Shown: positions 34,400-46,339 of the stretch, in pieces | Numbering within the stretch: the stretch's first letter is position 1 | Layout of the letters: each line of letters starts with the position of its first letter | Assembly (NCBI GenBank): GCA_036924085.1 | Contig: JAVGWX010000004.1 | Location: forward strand, 80,802,941-80,866,940 | From: Ariolimax columbianus | Taxonomy: Eukaryota; Mollusca; Gastropoda; Stylommatophora; Arionidae | Length of the DNA stretch: 64,000 nt | Direction of reading: 5' to 3' | Notes under the pieces: generated by a model | Databases searched by the model: none | What the model saw: the letters and a program-made list of their open reading frames with translations, nothing else | What the model was told of the DNA's origin: nothing | Made by a program: the position numbers and the translations under genes

Positions 34400-35345
34400 A
34401 GGCTATATACCATGAAGGCCATCCTGAAAAGCTTACCATCAATGTCATCCAGTGTAATCCTGAAAAACTTACCATCAGTATCACCCTGAAAAGTTCAACA
34501 TCCAGTCCATTTTGGATCACCCTGAAAAGTTCACTATCAAGGTCATCCTGGGACACACTGACAAAGTTAATGTTACTTTAAACCCGACCCACTTAGACCA
34601 TTATAGATCCCTCTTAACTGCTCACCAAGGCCATCCTTTAAAACTAACGCATGTGGTCCTTGTCAAAAGTTTAAATCAACAGGAGACTTCCAAATTCCTC
34701 AAAAGAAACCAACAGAGAAAAATAAGAGGTTTTTGTTATTGCTGAGATGGAACAGAGGACAAAAACAGTGGATTTTAAAATTACTCGAATGAAGTTAACA
34801 CTGGATTTTAAAATTGTTCAAACAAACATAACAGAGGAAGAACAGCTGATTTTTAAATTGCTCAAATGGAAGAGACCATTTAAATTGTTAAAACGGACCT
34901 AATAGAGGGTCATTTAAAAGGAACTAGCTAGAGGATTTTCAGTTGTTAAAACAGAATTTTCAATTGATCAAACAGAACTAAGAAGATTTTTTAATTGTTC
35001 AAATGGAACTAACAGAGGATTTTAAAATTCAAACGGAGTTAACAGAGGGTTTTAAAATTCAAACAGTGCTAATAGAGGATTTTAAAATTCATACGGAGCT
35101 AACAGAGGATTTAAAATTCAAACAGAACTAATAGTGGATTTAAAATTCAAACAGAACTAATAGAGGATTTAAAATTCAAATGAAGTTAAAGAGGAATTTA
35201 AAATTCAAACAGAACTAATAGAGGATTTTAAATTCAAACAAAGTTAAGAGGATTTTAAAATTCAAACAGAACTAATAGAGGATTTTAAATTCAAACAAAG
35301 TTAAGAGGATTTTAAAATTCAAACAGAACTAACAGAATTTCAAAC
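34400..35345 (+). repeat. Two degenerate tandem arrays
   Basis: 34400-34560 holds repeats of catcctgaaaagcttaccatcaa. 34735-35345 holds repeats of aacagaggattttaaaattcaaa. The second reaches to about 25 bp from the donor of MED25 exon e. Confidence 0.8.
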
Positions 35346-35370
35346 AAAGGTCAAAGATTACAGAACTGAC

Positions 35371-35418
35371 CATTCATGTGATCCTCCTTCTTGTCTCCCT
35401 TAGGGCTCATACATCGCT
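35371..35418 (-). CDS. MED25: MED25 exon e: short linker exon
   Basis: This 48-nt exon lies between acceptor TTTGTTTCAG and donor AATG|GTCAGT. Two leading bases complete a Glu codon with the previous exon, giving GYQLLE, then RCMSPKGDKKEDHMN and one trailing base. It was found by splice sites and phase. The Glu-Arg after GYQLL fits invertebrate MED25 as I remember it. The charged linker has no domain of its own, so support is weaker than for its neighbours. Confidence 0.75.
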
Positions 35419-35744
35419 CTGAAACAAATGATCAGATAAATTCAAGTGGATCATAAGTCATGACACTGGGAAGCAAAGAGCAGGCTAACTGGTTTTTTTT
35501 TTTTACAAAACTTGCTGTAAAGAGAAAAATGAATGGGTTCTGGTACAGGAATAAATCATTTACTAATGTAAAACAAATTGCTACAAAATCCAATGATTTT
35601 TGCTTGGGAATGGTCTTTATAGCATGACCTTCTTCCTACGATTTCCTGTTCAACTTATCCATGTCCTGCTCTTTCCTATGAGCTTTTCATTGTAAACCCC
35701 TAAATATCTGCAAGGCCAGAATCTTACTCAGGGATTTGTTGTTT

Positions 35745-36065
35745 TGATTGCCCACAATGAGTAGGTTTACTCTTTTGTGCGCCCTGAAAACAACATTAAT
35801 TGACGGATTGCAGGGGCTTTGCCCACATCCCGAGCATGCTGATGCAGGTGGACTGAGATCCTTCAAGAGATGTTTTTAACCTATGTGCGGGTCCATTTTA
35901 ATAAACTCAGACACTAGAGCTATGTAGACCCACAGTTAGACATCTATAGCTGCTCTTAACAAACCATTTGGGCAAAGGCACAAATAACGTGGATAGATTT
36001 GAATTTGAATTTTGTCCGTGCAGTGGCCGTTAACCCTACTCTTTTCGATTTTCAACTGCCAAGGA
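35745..36065 (-). repeat. Repeat A fragment and SINE B fragment, inverted
   Basis: 35745-35885 is inverse repeat A (cccacaatgagtaggtttactcttttgtg, cacatcccgagcatgctgatg). 35880-36065 is the inverse 3' half of SINE B (ctagagctatgtagacccacag, gctgctcttaac, ttttcaactgccaagg). Confidence 0.65.
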
Positions 36066-36299
36066 ATTTTTACCTGGAGGAGGCACCTACCTCCTACCAG
36101 GCGTGTCAGCAGGGTTGCGAATTGCTGAAAGGCCTCCTAATTTGGAGGTTAGCTGGGAATAAATAAGCAGCCGTAGACAAAAACGGGTCGGCAGGCATGG
36201 AGGCTGTAAGGAGGCAGCCCCTCCACCATGCAAAGACACAACAGGCTAATCACCTGTTTGTCTTAAAACAACGATTACAAGTCAAAACACAGAGAAAAC

Positions 36300-39250
36300 C
36301 GGACTGATCTCAACGGCGACGAACAGGCGAGAAATAAGGACCACAATTTACGGAACATGGAATGTACGAAGTATAAACGGAAAAGAACAAGAACTTATAG
36401 AGCAAAATTGACAGTCCTGGCACTTACAGAAACAAAGAAAAAGGGACAGGGCATTCTGAACCATGATAGCAACATGCTATACTACAGCGGAGTTCCCATG
36501 AGTGAACGAGCCAGGGCAGGGGTTGGTTGTATAGTGAATGGTAACAGCAAAGCAAACATTAAAGGATGGAAGTTCATTTCAGAACGACTGATGGTTCTAA
36601 GTCTACAAGAGGAGGATAGTCAAATGGATATCGTCAATGTGTATGCACCAAATGAAGATGAGAGCACTGACATAAAAGATGAATTGTATGAGCTCCTTCA
36701 AAGGACCATTGACGATTGCCATAATGAAATACTTTTCCTTGGAGACTTCAACGCAAGAGTTGGAAACGACTATTCTAGATGGGATGGAGTGATCGGTAGG
36801 TATGGAGAAGATGTCTTAAATGACAATGGAAAATGACTGCTCAGATTCTGCAGAGAACAAAACCTTGTTATTACAAATACAAGGTTTCCACACAAGCGTA
36901 TCCATGCCTACACAAGATGTGAGCCGGCAAGAAATGAAAGATCCATAATTGACTATGCAATAGTGAGGAAAACTGATTTCAAGTATGTAAAGGATGTTAG
37001 AGTGTTCAGAGGACCAGAGATAGGAAGCGACCACTACCTTGTTAAAATAAAGAGAGAAATTGAAAAACACTATCCAGCTAGGCAACACCCATGAGCAAGC
37101 ATGAAACATAATACACAAGGAGAAAATAAAATTAAGGCTTACAAACTACGAGAACCAGATTTTAAAAGGAGATACCAAGGGCTCATAACAACAGCAATAG
37201 AAAGGATAGAGGAATCTGAAGATATGGAAATGCTTTGGGTAAAATTCAAAGACATCCTCAAAGAGGCTGCAGCAGAGGCATGCGGTCAAACCAAAGAAGG
37301 GTGGAAGAGAAAAAGTACACCATGGTGGACAGAACAATAATACGAGAAAAGAAAAAGACATGGAAGCAATACCCAGGGGCTAGGAATACAGAAGAACAAA
37401 CAAAGAAATATAAAGAATATGTAAATTTTAGAACAGAAGCAAAGAAGACTGTGCTCAAGGCCAAACAGAAATCCTGGGAAGAATTTGGAGAGAAACTGGA
37501 AAATAATGCTGGAGAAAACCAGAAACTGTTCTACAAGACAAAGAACATGAGGAAGGAAAAGGAATGCCCCCTGAAATTTGTTAAAGATAAACAAGGTGCG
37601 CTGTTGACTGCCCCAGAAGAGGTGATGAACAGATGGAAAGAATATTTCTCAGATCTCCTTGGAGTGGAGGAAAACCAAGCTCTGGAAGTAACAGTCCCAA
37701 TTCAAGAAGAGGGAGCCATGGAGGGAAATGATAATATCACAATGGAAGAACTAAAGGCAGCATTGGAGAAAATTAAGATTGGTAAAGCAGCAGGACATGA
37801 TGGTATAACACCAGAAATGGTTAAATACATGGGAGCGGCAGGAGAGATGCTATTCATGAAGATTCTTAAGGCAGCTTGGCCTCACAAGAAGATACCAAGA
37901 GACTGGAAGGTTGCAATAATAATACCAATATTTAAAAAGGGCGACAATCGACAATGTGAAAATCAGAGGTTTTTCCCTTCTTAGTGTCCCCGGGAAAGTC
38001 TACTCTAGGATTCTAGAACGGCGATTAAGAGGTCTAGCAGAGCCAAATATGGATGAAACTCAATGTGGATTTAGGGCAAACAGACTCAAGACCTTATCTT
38101 TATACTCAGACAGCTAAGTTAAAAGGCTCTTGAATATGATAAAGAGATGCATCTCTGCTTTTTGGATTTGGAGAAAGCATCTGATAAAGTTCCTTGGGAC
38201 AAACTCTGGGAGTGCCTGACAAGGATGAACATCCCAGGACCCCTGATCTCTGCCATACAGAGTTTCGATAAAACATGAAGAAATTATGTGCGCACATCAA
38301 ATCAAAAGTCAGGAGAGTTCAAGACCACTAGCGGAGTAAGACAGGGGGACATTCTATCACCGTACCTTTTCATACTCCTCATGGATGAAGTCATCAAAGC
38401 CTGCAAGGAACGGACAAAAAAAGTGTGAAGTAGGGTACTGGAAGATGAGACCAAGTTACATATCGGAACTAGCATTTGCAGACGATGTGGCCCTGAATAC
38501 GAAAACCGAAGCACATCTCCAGATCAACCTGCAGGTCTGGGAAGAAGAGTTGAAGAAGAGAGGAATGCACATCAGCAACTCCAAAACAAAAACCATGGTG
38601 ATCGCCAGAGATGAAAAGAGACATCAGATAACCCTGGGAACACGAGCACTAGAGCAGGTCAGCAACTTTAAATATCTAGGAGTGGTAATAGACAGCAGGG
38701 GAGGAATCAAAGAGGAGTTAACTGCACGAAGGGCAGCAGCAGGTAGACTGTTCCATGCAATAAACAGAGGTTTCCTCAGTAGAAGAGAAATAAGCAGGAA
38801 AACAAAGATGGATGTATACTGCTCGACCTATGTGCCTGTCCTGACATATGGATGTGAGTCATGGGCAATGACTACAATCCAAGAAAGGCAATTACAAACT
38901 TCAGAAATGAGGTACCTAAGAAAGGCGGTTCAGGTGACGAAAAGGGACAAGATCCGTAAACAGACAATACGTAGCAATCATCGAAGTTCAACCCCTGCAG
39001 ACACGAGTGGAGCAGTCCCAACTACAGTGGTTTGGCCATGTCTGTAGAATGGAAGAAGATCGGATACCAAAGCGGTCATGGGAGATCAAAAGTCAAGGGC
39101 GCAGACCCCGAGGACGTCCCAAAGTACGTTGAGAAGACAACATATAACAGTCCCTAAGTGATAGAGGGCTGGATTGGAAAGAGGCCAGGAAAAAGACGGC
39201 GGATAGAGCAGTGTGGCGTTCTCTTTGGCAAACCTCTACACCTCACTGTA
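36300..39250 (+). pseudogene. APE-RT LINE (RTE-like), nearly full length but broken
   Basis: An endonuclease starts near 36331 (TTIYGTWNVRSINGKEQELI). After a frameshift near 36405 it continues LTVLALTETKKKGQG, VNVYAPNEDE, LFLGDFNARVGND, and later RSIIDYAIV and GSDHYLV. A stop lies at 36834-36836. A connector follows, then RT: KIGKAAGHDGITPEMVKYMG, GVRQGDILSPYLF (near 38335), LAFADDVAL (near 38470) and FKYLGVVIDSRGGIKEEL, ending with a YGCESWAM post-RT tail. At least four frame changes and stops exclude activity. No RNase H is seen. It lies antisense to MED25 in the intron. Confidence 0.88.
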
Positions 39251-39269
39251 GAAGAGGAGCGACTAAGTA

Positions 39270-39425
39270 AGAAAGGAATTTTTAATGTGCTCGACACTGA
39301 ACACGGCAGTCCGATATCACTACCAAGGATCATGGACATTTTTACCAGAAAAATCTGTCTCCACCATGATTCGAACACGTGACCTCCGGTACCAGAAGCA
39401 GACACCTTACCTGAGACCAACCAAG
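39270..39425 (-). mobile_element. SINE B head and core, inverted
   Basis: tgctcgacactgaacacggcagtccgatatcactaccaaggatcatgg is the inverse SINE B core, and gattcgaacacgtgacctccgg the inverse tRNA-like B box. It sits at the 3' end of the LINE. Confidence 0.75.
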
Positions 39426-39499
39426 TCCCCTATAAGATGCTTCAGATGAATCCTTGAAATGACATACAGAAACCGTGTCACAAATGTCAATGAATGAGT

Positions 39500-40545
39500 G
39501 GACTACCAAACAAGATTCTCAAAGGTACAATCAATGGTAAGAGAAAAAGGAGAGGTCACCCCAAGAGGTTCTGGACAAATGATGTTCAAAAGTGAACAGG
39601 TAAATCCTTGAAAGATACCAAGGTTATGGCATTGGGCAGACAAAAGAAGGCAGGTAAATCCTTGAAAGATACCAAGATTATGGCATTGGACAGACAAAAG
39701 TGGACAGGTAAATCCTTGAAAGATACTAAGGTTATGGGATTGGGCAGACAAAAGTAAACAGGTAAATCCTTGATAGATACCAAGGTTTTGGCATTGGGCA
39801 GACAAAAGTGGACAGGTAAATCCTTGAAAGATACCAAGGTAATGGCATTGGACAGAGAAGTGGACAGGTAAATCCTTGAAAGATACCAAGGTTATGGCAT
39901 TGGGCAGACAAAAGTGGACAGGTAAATCCTTGAAAGATACCAAGGTTATGGCATTGGGCAGACAAAAGTGGACAGGTAAATCCTTGAAAGATACCAAGGT
40001 TATGGCAGTGGGCAGACAAAAGTGGACAGGTAAATCTTTGAAAGATAAGGTTATGGCATTGGACAGACAAAAGTGGACAGGTAAATCCTTGAAAGATACC
40101 AAGGTTATGGCATTGGACAGACAAAAGTGGACAGGTAAATCCTTGAAAGATACCAAGGTTATGGCATTGGACAGACAAAAGTGGACAGGTAAATCCTTGA
40201 AAGATACCAAGGTTATGGCATTGGGCAGACAAAAGTGGAAAGGTAAATCCTTGAAAGATACCAAGGTTATGGCATTGGGCAGAAAAAAGTGGACAGGTAA
40301 ATCCTTGAAAGATACCAAGGTTATGGCACTGAGCAAACAAAAGTGGAAAAGTAAATCCTTGAAAGATACCAAGGTTATGGCATTGGACAGACAAAAGTGG
40401 ACAGGTAAATCCTTGAAAGATACCAAGGTTATGGCAGTGGACAGACAAAATGGTTTATGAAGAAGTAGTGAGATGTGATGCCCATGTGACACCAGTGAGC
40501 CTCCTAGTGGTGTAGGAAAGACAAGATGAGTTTGGTATGCATTTT
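39500..40545 (+). repeat. TE tail with 54-bp minisatellite
   Basis: Flanks gactaccaaacaagattctcaaagg and ggtttatgaagaagtagtgagatg match a single-copy version at 60960-61170. Between them, about 39590-40450, the 54-bp unit aggtaaatccttgaaagata + ccaaggttatggcattgggc + agacaaaagtggac is repeated about 16 times. One unit lost three bases, which leaves long open frames. Confidence 0.92.
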
Positions 40546-40889
40546 GTTAATGTTTTGAGTTATATTTGGTTTTCAGCAAAACAAATGCTGCTCTAGCTAC
40601 TTGTATCCTAACCGTTACATCCTCATATGCACCATCTGTCTTCTTTGTGATGTTCCCTAGCTATGTGAAGCTAGCTATCTCATCTAATAGAGCTCATGTC
40701 AATTTGATGAGCTATGTTGTTGGCCTCATTTAATTTTACAATTTTTGTCTTTTCTAAAACTTGCTTGGAGATTCTGTTTAGTGTGGCTGCCTTTGCCTGG
40801 ATTTTGAGTTGGCTACGATGTCTGTAAAGTCCAAGTCTTTCAGCTGTTTAAATGTTGTTACCAATTAGCTGCTGAGTAAGCCTGCTTTT

Positions 40890-41440
40890 GGCAGCCCAAT
40901 GCCATTCTTATATAAATACAGGTCTTCAGTTGTTCCACTGCTCCGTACAGTGTGTTGGCAATTGTAAAGATATTTTTAACATGTCCACAAGCACTTTGCA
41001 ATTGATGAGTAGGTGTCTGTTTCATCAGTGTGAGAGCAATGTCTGCACAAGGGCAGGTGTTGAGGATTGATGCGGTTCAATTGGCTATTGACTCTGGTGT
41101 GTCCTGCTCAGAACTGAAAGATGAGACTTTGATCTTGTCTGAAGTTTATGTATGTCATAATTACTTTTTGGCTGTGACAATACTAAATTCACTGTGACCT
41201 GTTATTCCCGTCGCCCACCTGTTCATCCAAATGTCCTTAGTATGATTTTTAATGATTCGTTTAACTGTGATTACTGCAGGGTCTAACCAATTGTTCTTTG
41301 GAGGCTCCTGTTTTTCCTAGTCTGTCAGTCATCTTGTTTCCTGGTAGCTCGATATGTCCAAGGACCCATTGCAAGGTGACGTTAATGACGTGGTTTGGAG
41401 CCAAAGGGAGAGAAGTGATGCACCCCTTGATCAAGGCAAC
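40890..41440 (-). pseudogene. I-superfamily LINE remnant, RNase H end and tail
   Basis: The minus strand has NVTLQWVLGHIELPGNKMTD, then RLGKTGASKEQL, matching the W-V-P-G-H-x-G-x-x-G-N-E-x-A-D block that carries the RNase H catalytic His and last Asp. Downstream are decayed frames with HTDETDTYSSIAKCL. Confidence 0.7.
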
Positions 41441-41637
41441 TAATATAAATAAATAATCACCACGGAGTATATTCCAACACCAGAAGGATTTATATGGTTG
41501 GGAAATAAATGTTGCTTGTCCCTGCAGTAGCCAGGCAGCGTACATGCTATTATACATCCGATATATATATAAAAAACATGCATCTAATTAGTGTTGTGGT
41601 ATTGCACTTGCTTTTCATGGCAAAGGTTCATGGTTAA

Positions 41638-44251
41638 CTCTTTCAGGACTTTTATTCTTTTTAGGTTTGGACCAAATTAATTTTCAGCTGTAGAAAAATT
41701 TAACTGCATCACTTTTACAACTGACTATTACACACCATAGCATAGACAAATATAGTACTCATAGACAATTGTAAAGAAAAATGGGTACAGAAAATAACAA
41801 TAATAAATTGATATTTCATTATTTAAAAAAATTAATATGTTGAACAAACAAAAAAAATTTTAAGGGGTAGATAATTTATAAGTCAATATTTTGCAACTCA
41901 CCATCATTTTTAAAAGGTCTGAATTGTTGATTTCAATTTGTCTGGTCATTTTGCAGAAAAGTATCCAGTCCCTCAAAACACTGTTTATTTGATGCATTTA
42001 TCTCCAAAAATGTTGAAATTATGTACAATTTTCCTCAATGACCAAAATCAATAAAAATACTTTAAAATTCACAATTTCCATTATTTTTTCCATTATTTCC
42101 ATGTTTTTTTTGTTTTGTTCAGCATAGCTGTGCTTATCTTGTGTGGTATTCTCTAAAGCATGTTTTAGCACACAGATGCGGCTTATGTGAAAAACCTGCG
42201 CAGTAATAGCTGCTTCGCTTTCTTTTTTTCTGAGCAGCACAATGTACGCATGACGGTCTTTTCCATCATAGTCAATGAGATGGGCTGCACCCTGGTATCT
42301 CTCAAGCTCCATGTTCATTGGTTTTCTCCCTGGCTTGGACAATAGAACAGCCTGAAGGCTGCTAGGTGTCTCTGCTCAGACTAACTGACTGAGTTCCCCT
42401 ATAGGGATATCCTTGAAGTCCGCAAAGGGCAAAGGCTTCTCTGTGTGAGGGTGGCTCACGGTGTACGAAATGTGGGCATTGAGTTGAGTAATTTCCATCA
42501 ACCACATAAACACTTTCTTCTACCACTTTTGACTGTTTTTCTTGTGTAGTTTCCATAATATGATATCTGGTCCGCTCTGTCACATCCATTCATTGAAAGG
42601 TTGTAGCTGTGAATGGGCGATGGTTTCATAACTTGACTCCTACCCTCCATCCTTTGCTCATATGTGGCACTTCCACGTGCTGTCACCAGCTGGCAAGGCT
42701 TCTTAGATTTCTTATCTCTCCAGCTGACACACATAACTTTTTCCTCATCGTCGATAAACCACTTTGCTTGATTCAGGGATATCTTCTTGTTCTTTATTTC
42801 TGATGGAAAACCTTGTCTGTTTACATTCAGAGTTCCAGTGCAGTGGCGGTTTCTCTGTCGCAAAAACTGAACAAGAGGCAGGGAAGAATAGTTCCTGTCA
42901 GCAAACAAATGGTGATGTCCTGTGATGCCTTCCAGTAGTCTGTCAAAAACTTTAACAGCATGGGAAGAATTTGGGTCAGTTCCAGGTTTGCAAGCTGTAT
43001 CAGCTCCAAAATACACCAAGAGATTGAAAACATATCCGGTGATGAAGTCGCAGAGTCCGTAGGATTTGATGTATTTTTTGGGCTTGCTAGGATTGTACTT
43101 AAATCGCCCCTTGTGACCTATGACCATCTCATCGATACATATGTTTTCAAATGGGTAGAAGGCTTCTTGGAAACTGGCAACGAGTGCATTTACAAACAGC
43201 TCAATCTTGCATTTCCCTAGAGCATCTGGCACAGCTGCATGTAGCATTGATTGATAAATCAATAAAAATTTGGTTCTGCTGAACATTGACCTAAACCAGG
43301 GACTACTTCTGTGGGGTTTGGTGGACCAATAATCTTTTGAGTGCTTTGCATTCAACCCCATAGCAATCAGGACAGCCAGAAACTGTTAAAAAAAACCCAT
43401 TCCTATCAAGCAGTGTGTCCATTTGCTGAACATTGTTTTTTGTGCTGGTGTATTCATGTCAAGTTTCTGCTGGGCATACTCATTGACATTTCTTATGAGG
43501 TTGTCAACAATTGGTTCTTTCAGCAAGGAGAGAAAGCATTGAAGAGGTGAGCAATTTTCAGCCAGATTTAGTCTGCTGCCAGAATTTATTTGTCTGAAGT
43601 TCGATGCTCCAATGGCCTCTCCATCTAAGGCATCACGCCACCCATCACCAGGCCTAGTAGTCCTCTGTGGCACGGAATTTGCCTTTCTCCTTGCAGAATT
43701 GCCATTATCACCATCACCTCTAGACGTACCTGTTATATCCTCTGAATCAGTCTCATCACTGCTGCTTGATGATTCAGGAGCACGGATAGTCCCTAATTGG
43801 AAGCAACCACAACTAACCCTAAGCCAGACCGTTTTGATTTCTTAGCACAAGGCCTACTAGTACTATCACTGTAATCGCTATCCTCTGAATCGTTAAGTTG
43901 TGTATCAGAATCACTAACAAATAAGCTATCAAACACAGCTATAGCTTGTTCTGCACTGTATCGTTTTGGTCTAGCAGAAGCAGTGGGCATTGCCATTATT
44001 TTTTAGGAATCAACAAAACAGTTTACCTATTTCAAAACACAAATATATCACTTATTCAGTACCAAAACACGTGTGGCTCAACTCAAATGTCACGAACAGA
44101 AGCTGTTCTAGTTCTGGTTGTAAATTTTAAGTAGCCTGGTTAACACAAAACCCGAATCACACCTCTACAAAACAAAATCTGATTTATCGGTTAATGATCC
44201 TCTGGGGTTTTAAATCAGAGACCGATATATCGGTCATCGGTCCTGAAAGAG
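41638..44251 (-). mobile_element. PiggyBac-type DNA transposon, complete ends
   Basis: The element is bounded by TTAA on both sides (41634-41637 and 44252-44255), the PiggyBac target duplication. The terminal inverted repeats are ctctttcaggac (41638-41649) and its complement gtcctgaaagag (44240-44251). A perfect 16-bp palindrome gaccgatatatcggtc lies at 44220-44235, just inside the right end. Length is 2,614 bp. The transposase is on the minus strand and is broken, so the element could move only with help. Confidence 0.9.
42137..43996 (-). pseudogene. PiggyBac-like transposase (DDE_Tnp_1_7), frameshifted
   Basis: The N-terminal acidic segment starts MAMPTASARPKRYSAEQAIA at 43996. The domain start (PLQCFLSLLKEPIVDNLIRN) is in another frame. 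The core frame 43361-42498 keeps the three catalytic Asp positions: ICIDEMVIGHKGR (residue 77), HHLFADRNYSSLPL (155) and YNLSMNGCDRADQ (261). A frameshift near 42510 passes into MEITQLNAHI. Another near 42240 reaches the C-terminal zinc ribbon CVHCAAQKKRKRSSYYCAGF, then CAKTCFREYHTR and stop. The catalytic triad and Cys-rich end are intact in sequence but split over four frames. It resembles PGBD4-type proteins. Confidence 0.88.
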
Positions 44252-44410
44252 TTAAACTCCTGTTACCATCACATTCCTGTCGACGAAGCTGTAAATGAGT
44301 ACCTGACTTATGTTTTGGAAAGAAAAGGCAGCTGGGAAAAAGGGAACTAGCCACACCCACCTCATTCAAGCTGTGGTTTAGTACATTGAAACTTAAATGT
44401 CCCAATATTA
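44252..44410 (+). mobile_element. SINE C, right half, split by PiggyBac
   Basis: agctgtaaatgagtacctgacttatgttttggaaag and gggaactagccac..cacctcattcaagctgtgg continue the SINE C head at about 41585-41637 (gtgttgtggtattgcacttgcttttcatggcaaaggttcatgg). The transposon therefore landed in the B-box region of an existing SINE. Confidence 0.7.
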
Positions 44411-44479
44411 CAATGAAAGCAGGGGACAATGGATACAAAAAGACCAATTTACAGCACAATATTCATATCCACATTGTGC

Positions 44480-44800
44480 TATCAGTGACAGAATCAGACA
44501 TTCACAAGCAAAGATAAAAGACACATTGCAAACAACAGAGATGCTGTAGCAGAATGCTTGGAGTAACAAGAATGGATAGAAACAGAAACAAAGATATTAG
44601 GAGGCAAGTAGGTACAACATCAGTGCTAGACATCAAGAGAGAACACACCAAAAGGTTAAACAAACACCAGATAGTATCCCTCAGAAAGCAATACTGTACA
44701 GGTACAATGGATAAAAAGCCCAGGTCCGAACATGCTACAAAAGGATAGCAGAAATAACAGAAGCAGTAAAGCTCCCCATGTACGAAGCACATACTAGGGT
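44480..44800 (+). pseudogene. LINE remnant, C-terminal end
   Basis: RMLGVTRMDRNRNKDIRRQV, then GTTSVLDIKREHTKRLNKHQ and RKQYCTGTMDKK resemble the post-RT tail (GVTR.DR.RN..IR..LG...). Truncated on both sides. Confidence 0.55.
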
Positions 44801-44939
44801 TTGGTCAAGAAACCTTCAAAACCTGATGCTGAAAGGCACAAAGAAGACAAAAAAGCGAAAAGAAAATAAGTTTCTCACATTTCATTCCCGACTTGCAATT
44901 AAGTCTGCTGTGGTATTCTCTTTGCCTTTTATTGAGGTT

Positions 44940-45245
44940 ATGAACAGAATTCAAACATGTAGCCTAGCCGACAGCGAGCTGGCTTGCTATGACCAGAATT
45001 ACACCAAACAAGAAATCACGGACGGACAGAAACAAATATGGGTGTGGTTTGTTCCTGAAATGATCGCTCGGCAAGTCCACCCAACTGTAAATGGGCACCT
45101 CACATGAGCTAGGGAAAGTATGAACAGCAAGGAAGGAAACTGGCCACCCCACCTCACAAAGGCTGTGGATTAGTCCATGAAGAGTTATCTTCATCCCCAA
45201 CAGCAATTGTTGCCATGGGACCCACCTTTACCTTTTCACAAACAG
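44940..45245 (+). mobile_element. SINE C copy
   Basis: tagccgacagcgagctggcttgc, aatcacggacggacagaaac, actgtaaatgggcacctcaca, ggaaactggccaccccacctcac and attagtccatgaagagtt. It ends about 45 bp from the donor of MED25 exon d. Confidence 0.72.
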
Positions 45246-45290
45246 ACTAGCACCTCCTGATCAAGACAACAACAACATGATGAATGTTAC

Positions 45291-45384
45291 CTAGCAGTTG
45301 ATAGCCTTTCAGTAGAACCAGGTGCCGAGGGTCAACGGCATAATAAGCCGGTGAGTGGTTGTAGAAACTGTCACCAGCGCAAGC
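45291..45384 (-). CDS. MED25: MED25 exon d: conserved post-VWA block
   Basis: The acceptor is CTACTTATAG and the donor CTAG|GTAACA. The exon has 31 codons plus one base. The product starts ACAGDSFYNHSPAYYAVD and continues PRHLVLLKGYQLL. The DPRH(L/M)VL(V/L)(R/K)G block is a MED25 hallmark immediately after the VWA domain. It begins in phase 0, as required by the previous exon, and leaves phase 1. Confidence 0.93.
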
Positions 45385-45564
45385 CTATAAGTAGGATAAC
45401 AAAATGTATTGTCTTTTTATTCTCTTTGCAGTGTAGTATGTTTTGCACCTCAAAGCCAAGTGTTTCACATTTTAAAAATGAGTTTTCTTCCCATAGTAGT
45501 ACCCCCTTGCTGAATCCAACATATGCATGTTTGGGCTGTGAGTCGTGTCACTAACCACTTCGTT

Positions 45565-46040
45565 ACCTCAGGATAAAAACATGACAGCATAACATAAAAC
45601 ATGAAAGAATAAGATAAAACATAACAGTATGACATTAAAAAATTTAAGTATGACATAAATCATGACTGCATGACACAAACCATGACAGCATAAGATAAAA
45701 CATGACAATATGAAATAAAACATGACAGAATGACATTAACATGGCATCATAACACAAAGCCCGACAGTTCAACTAACATAAAACATTACAGCATAACATA
45801 AAATATGACAATAACACAAAACATGATAATATGACAACATTATGCATAACATAAAACGACAGCATAATATAAAACATGATAGTATAACATAAAACATGAC
45901 AGAAAAACATTAAAAACATGATAGTATGACACAATACATGAGTATAATGTAAAAAAAACATTTGAATAGAAAACATGACAACAAAACATAATAGTATGAT
46001 AAGACATGGCAAAATAACATAAAACATGACATATTAAAGA
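45565..46040 (+). repeat. Degenerate 18-20-bp array
   Basis: Repeats of cataaaacatgacagcataa with many small changes. Confidence 0.88.
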
Positions 46041-46044
46041 ACAC

Positions 46045-46330
46045 ACACAATAAGCTGTAAGAGCGTCAGACTAACGTAGTGTTTGAGCACCCAGCTTTTC
46101 ACAGTAAAAGTTATGTGATCAAATTCTTGCTACTGGTACGCTTCAATCAACTCAGCTGTAAATAGAAGCTGGAGTAATGTGCATGTTATTTAATTTTGCG
46201 TATTGTTAGGAAAGGAAAAAAAGCAGCAGGGAAGGAACTGGCCACCCCACCTCATACAAACTGTGGTCTCTGTATATTGAAATCCTTAACACTTCATTTC
46301 CGGAACAGTGGGCCTACTTTACCTTTTAAG
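46045..46330 (+). mobile_element. SINE C copy with tRNA-like head
   Basis: taagctgtaagagcgtcagactaacgtagtg..gtgatcaaattc looks like A and B boxes. The body aggaaaggaaaaaaagcagcagggaaggaactggccaccccacctcat matches SINE C. Confidence 0.65.
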
Positions 46331-46339
46331 TCATCATCA

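Noticed and set aside
36357..36836. Host endonuclease/exonuclease gene
   Set aside because: APE-type domain followed by RT in the same orientation; it belongs to the broken LINE.
39503..40492. Open frame of about 330 codons with repeated NAITLVSFKDLPVHFCL
   Set aside because: Reverse reading of the 54-bp minisatellite; the period is a multiple of three.
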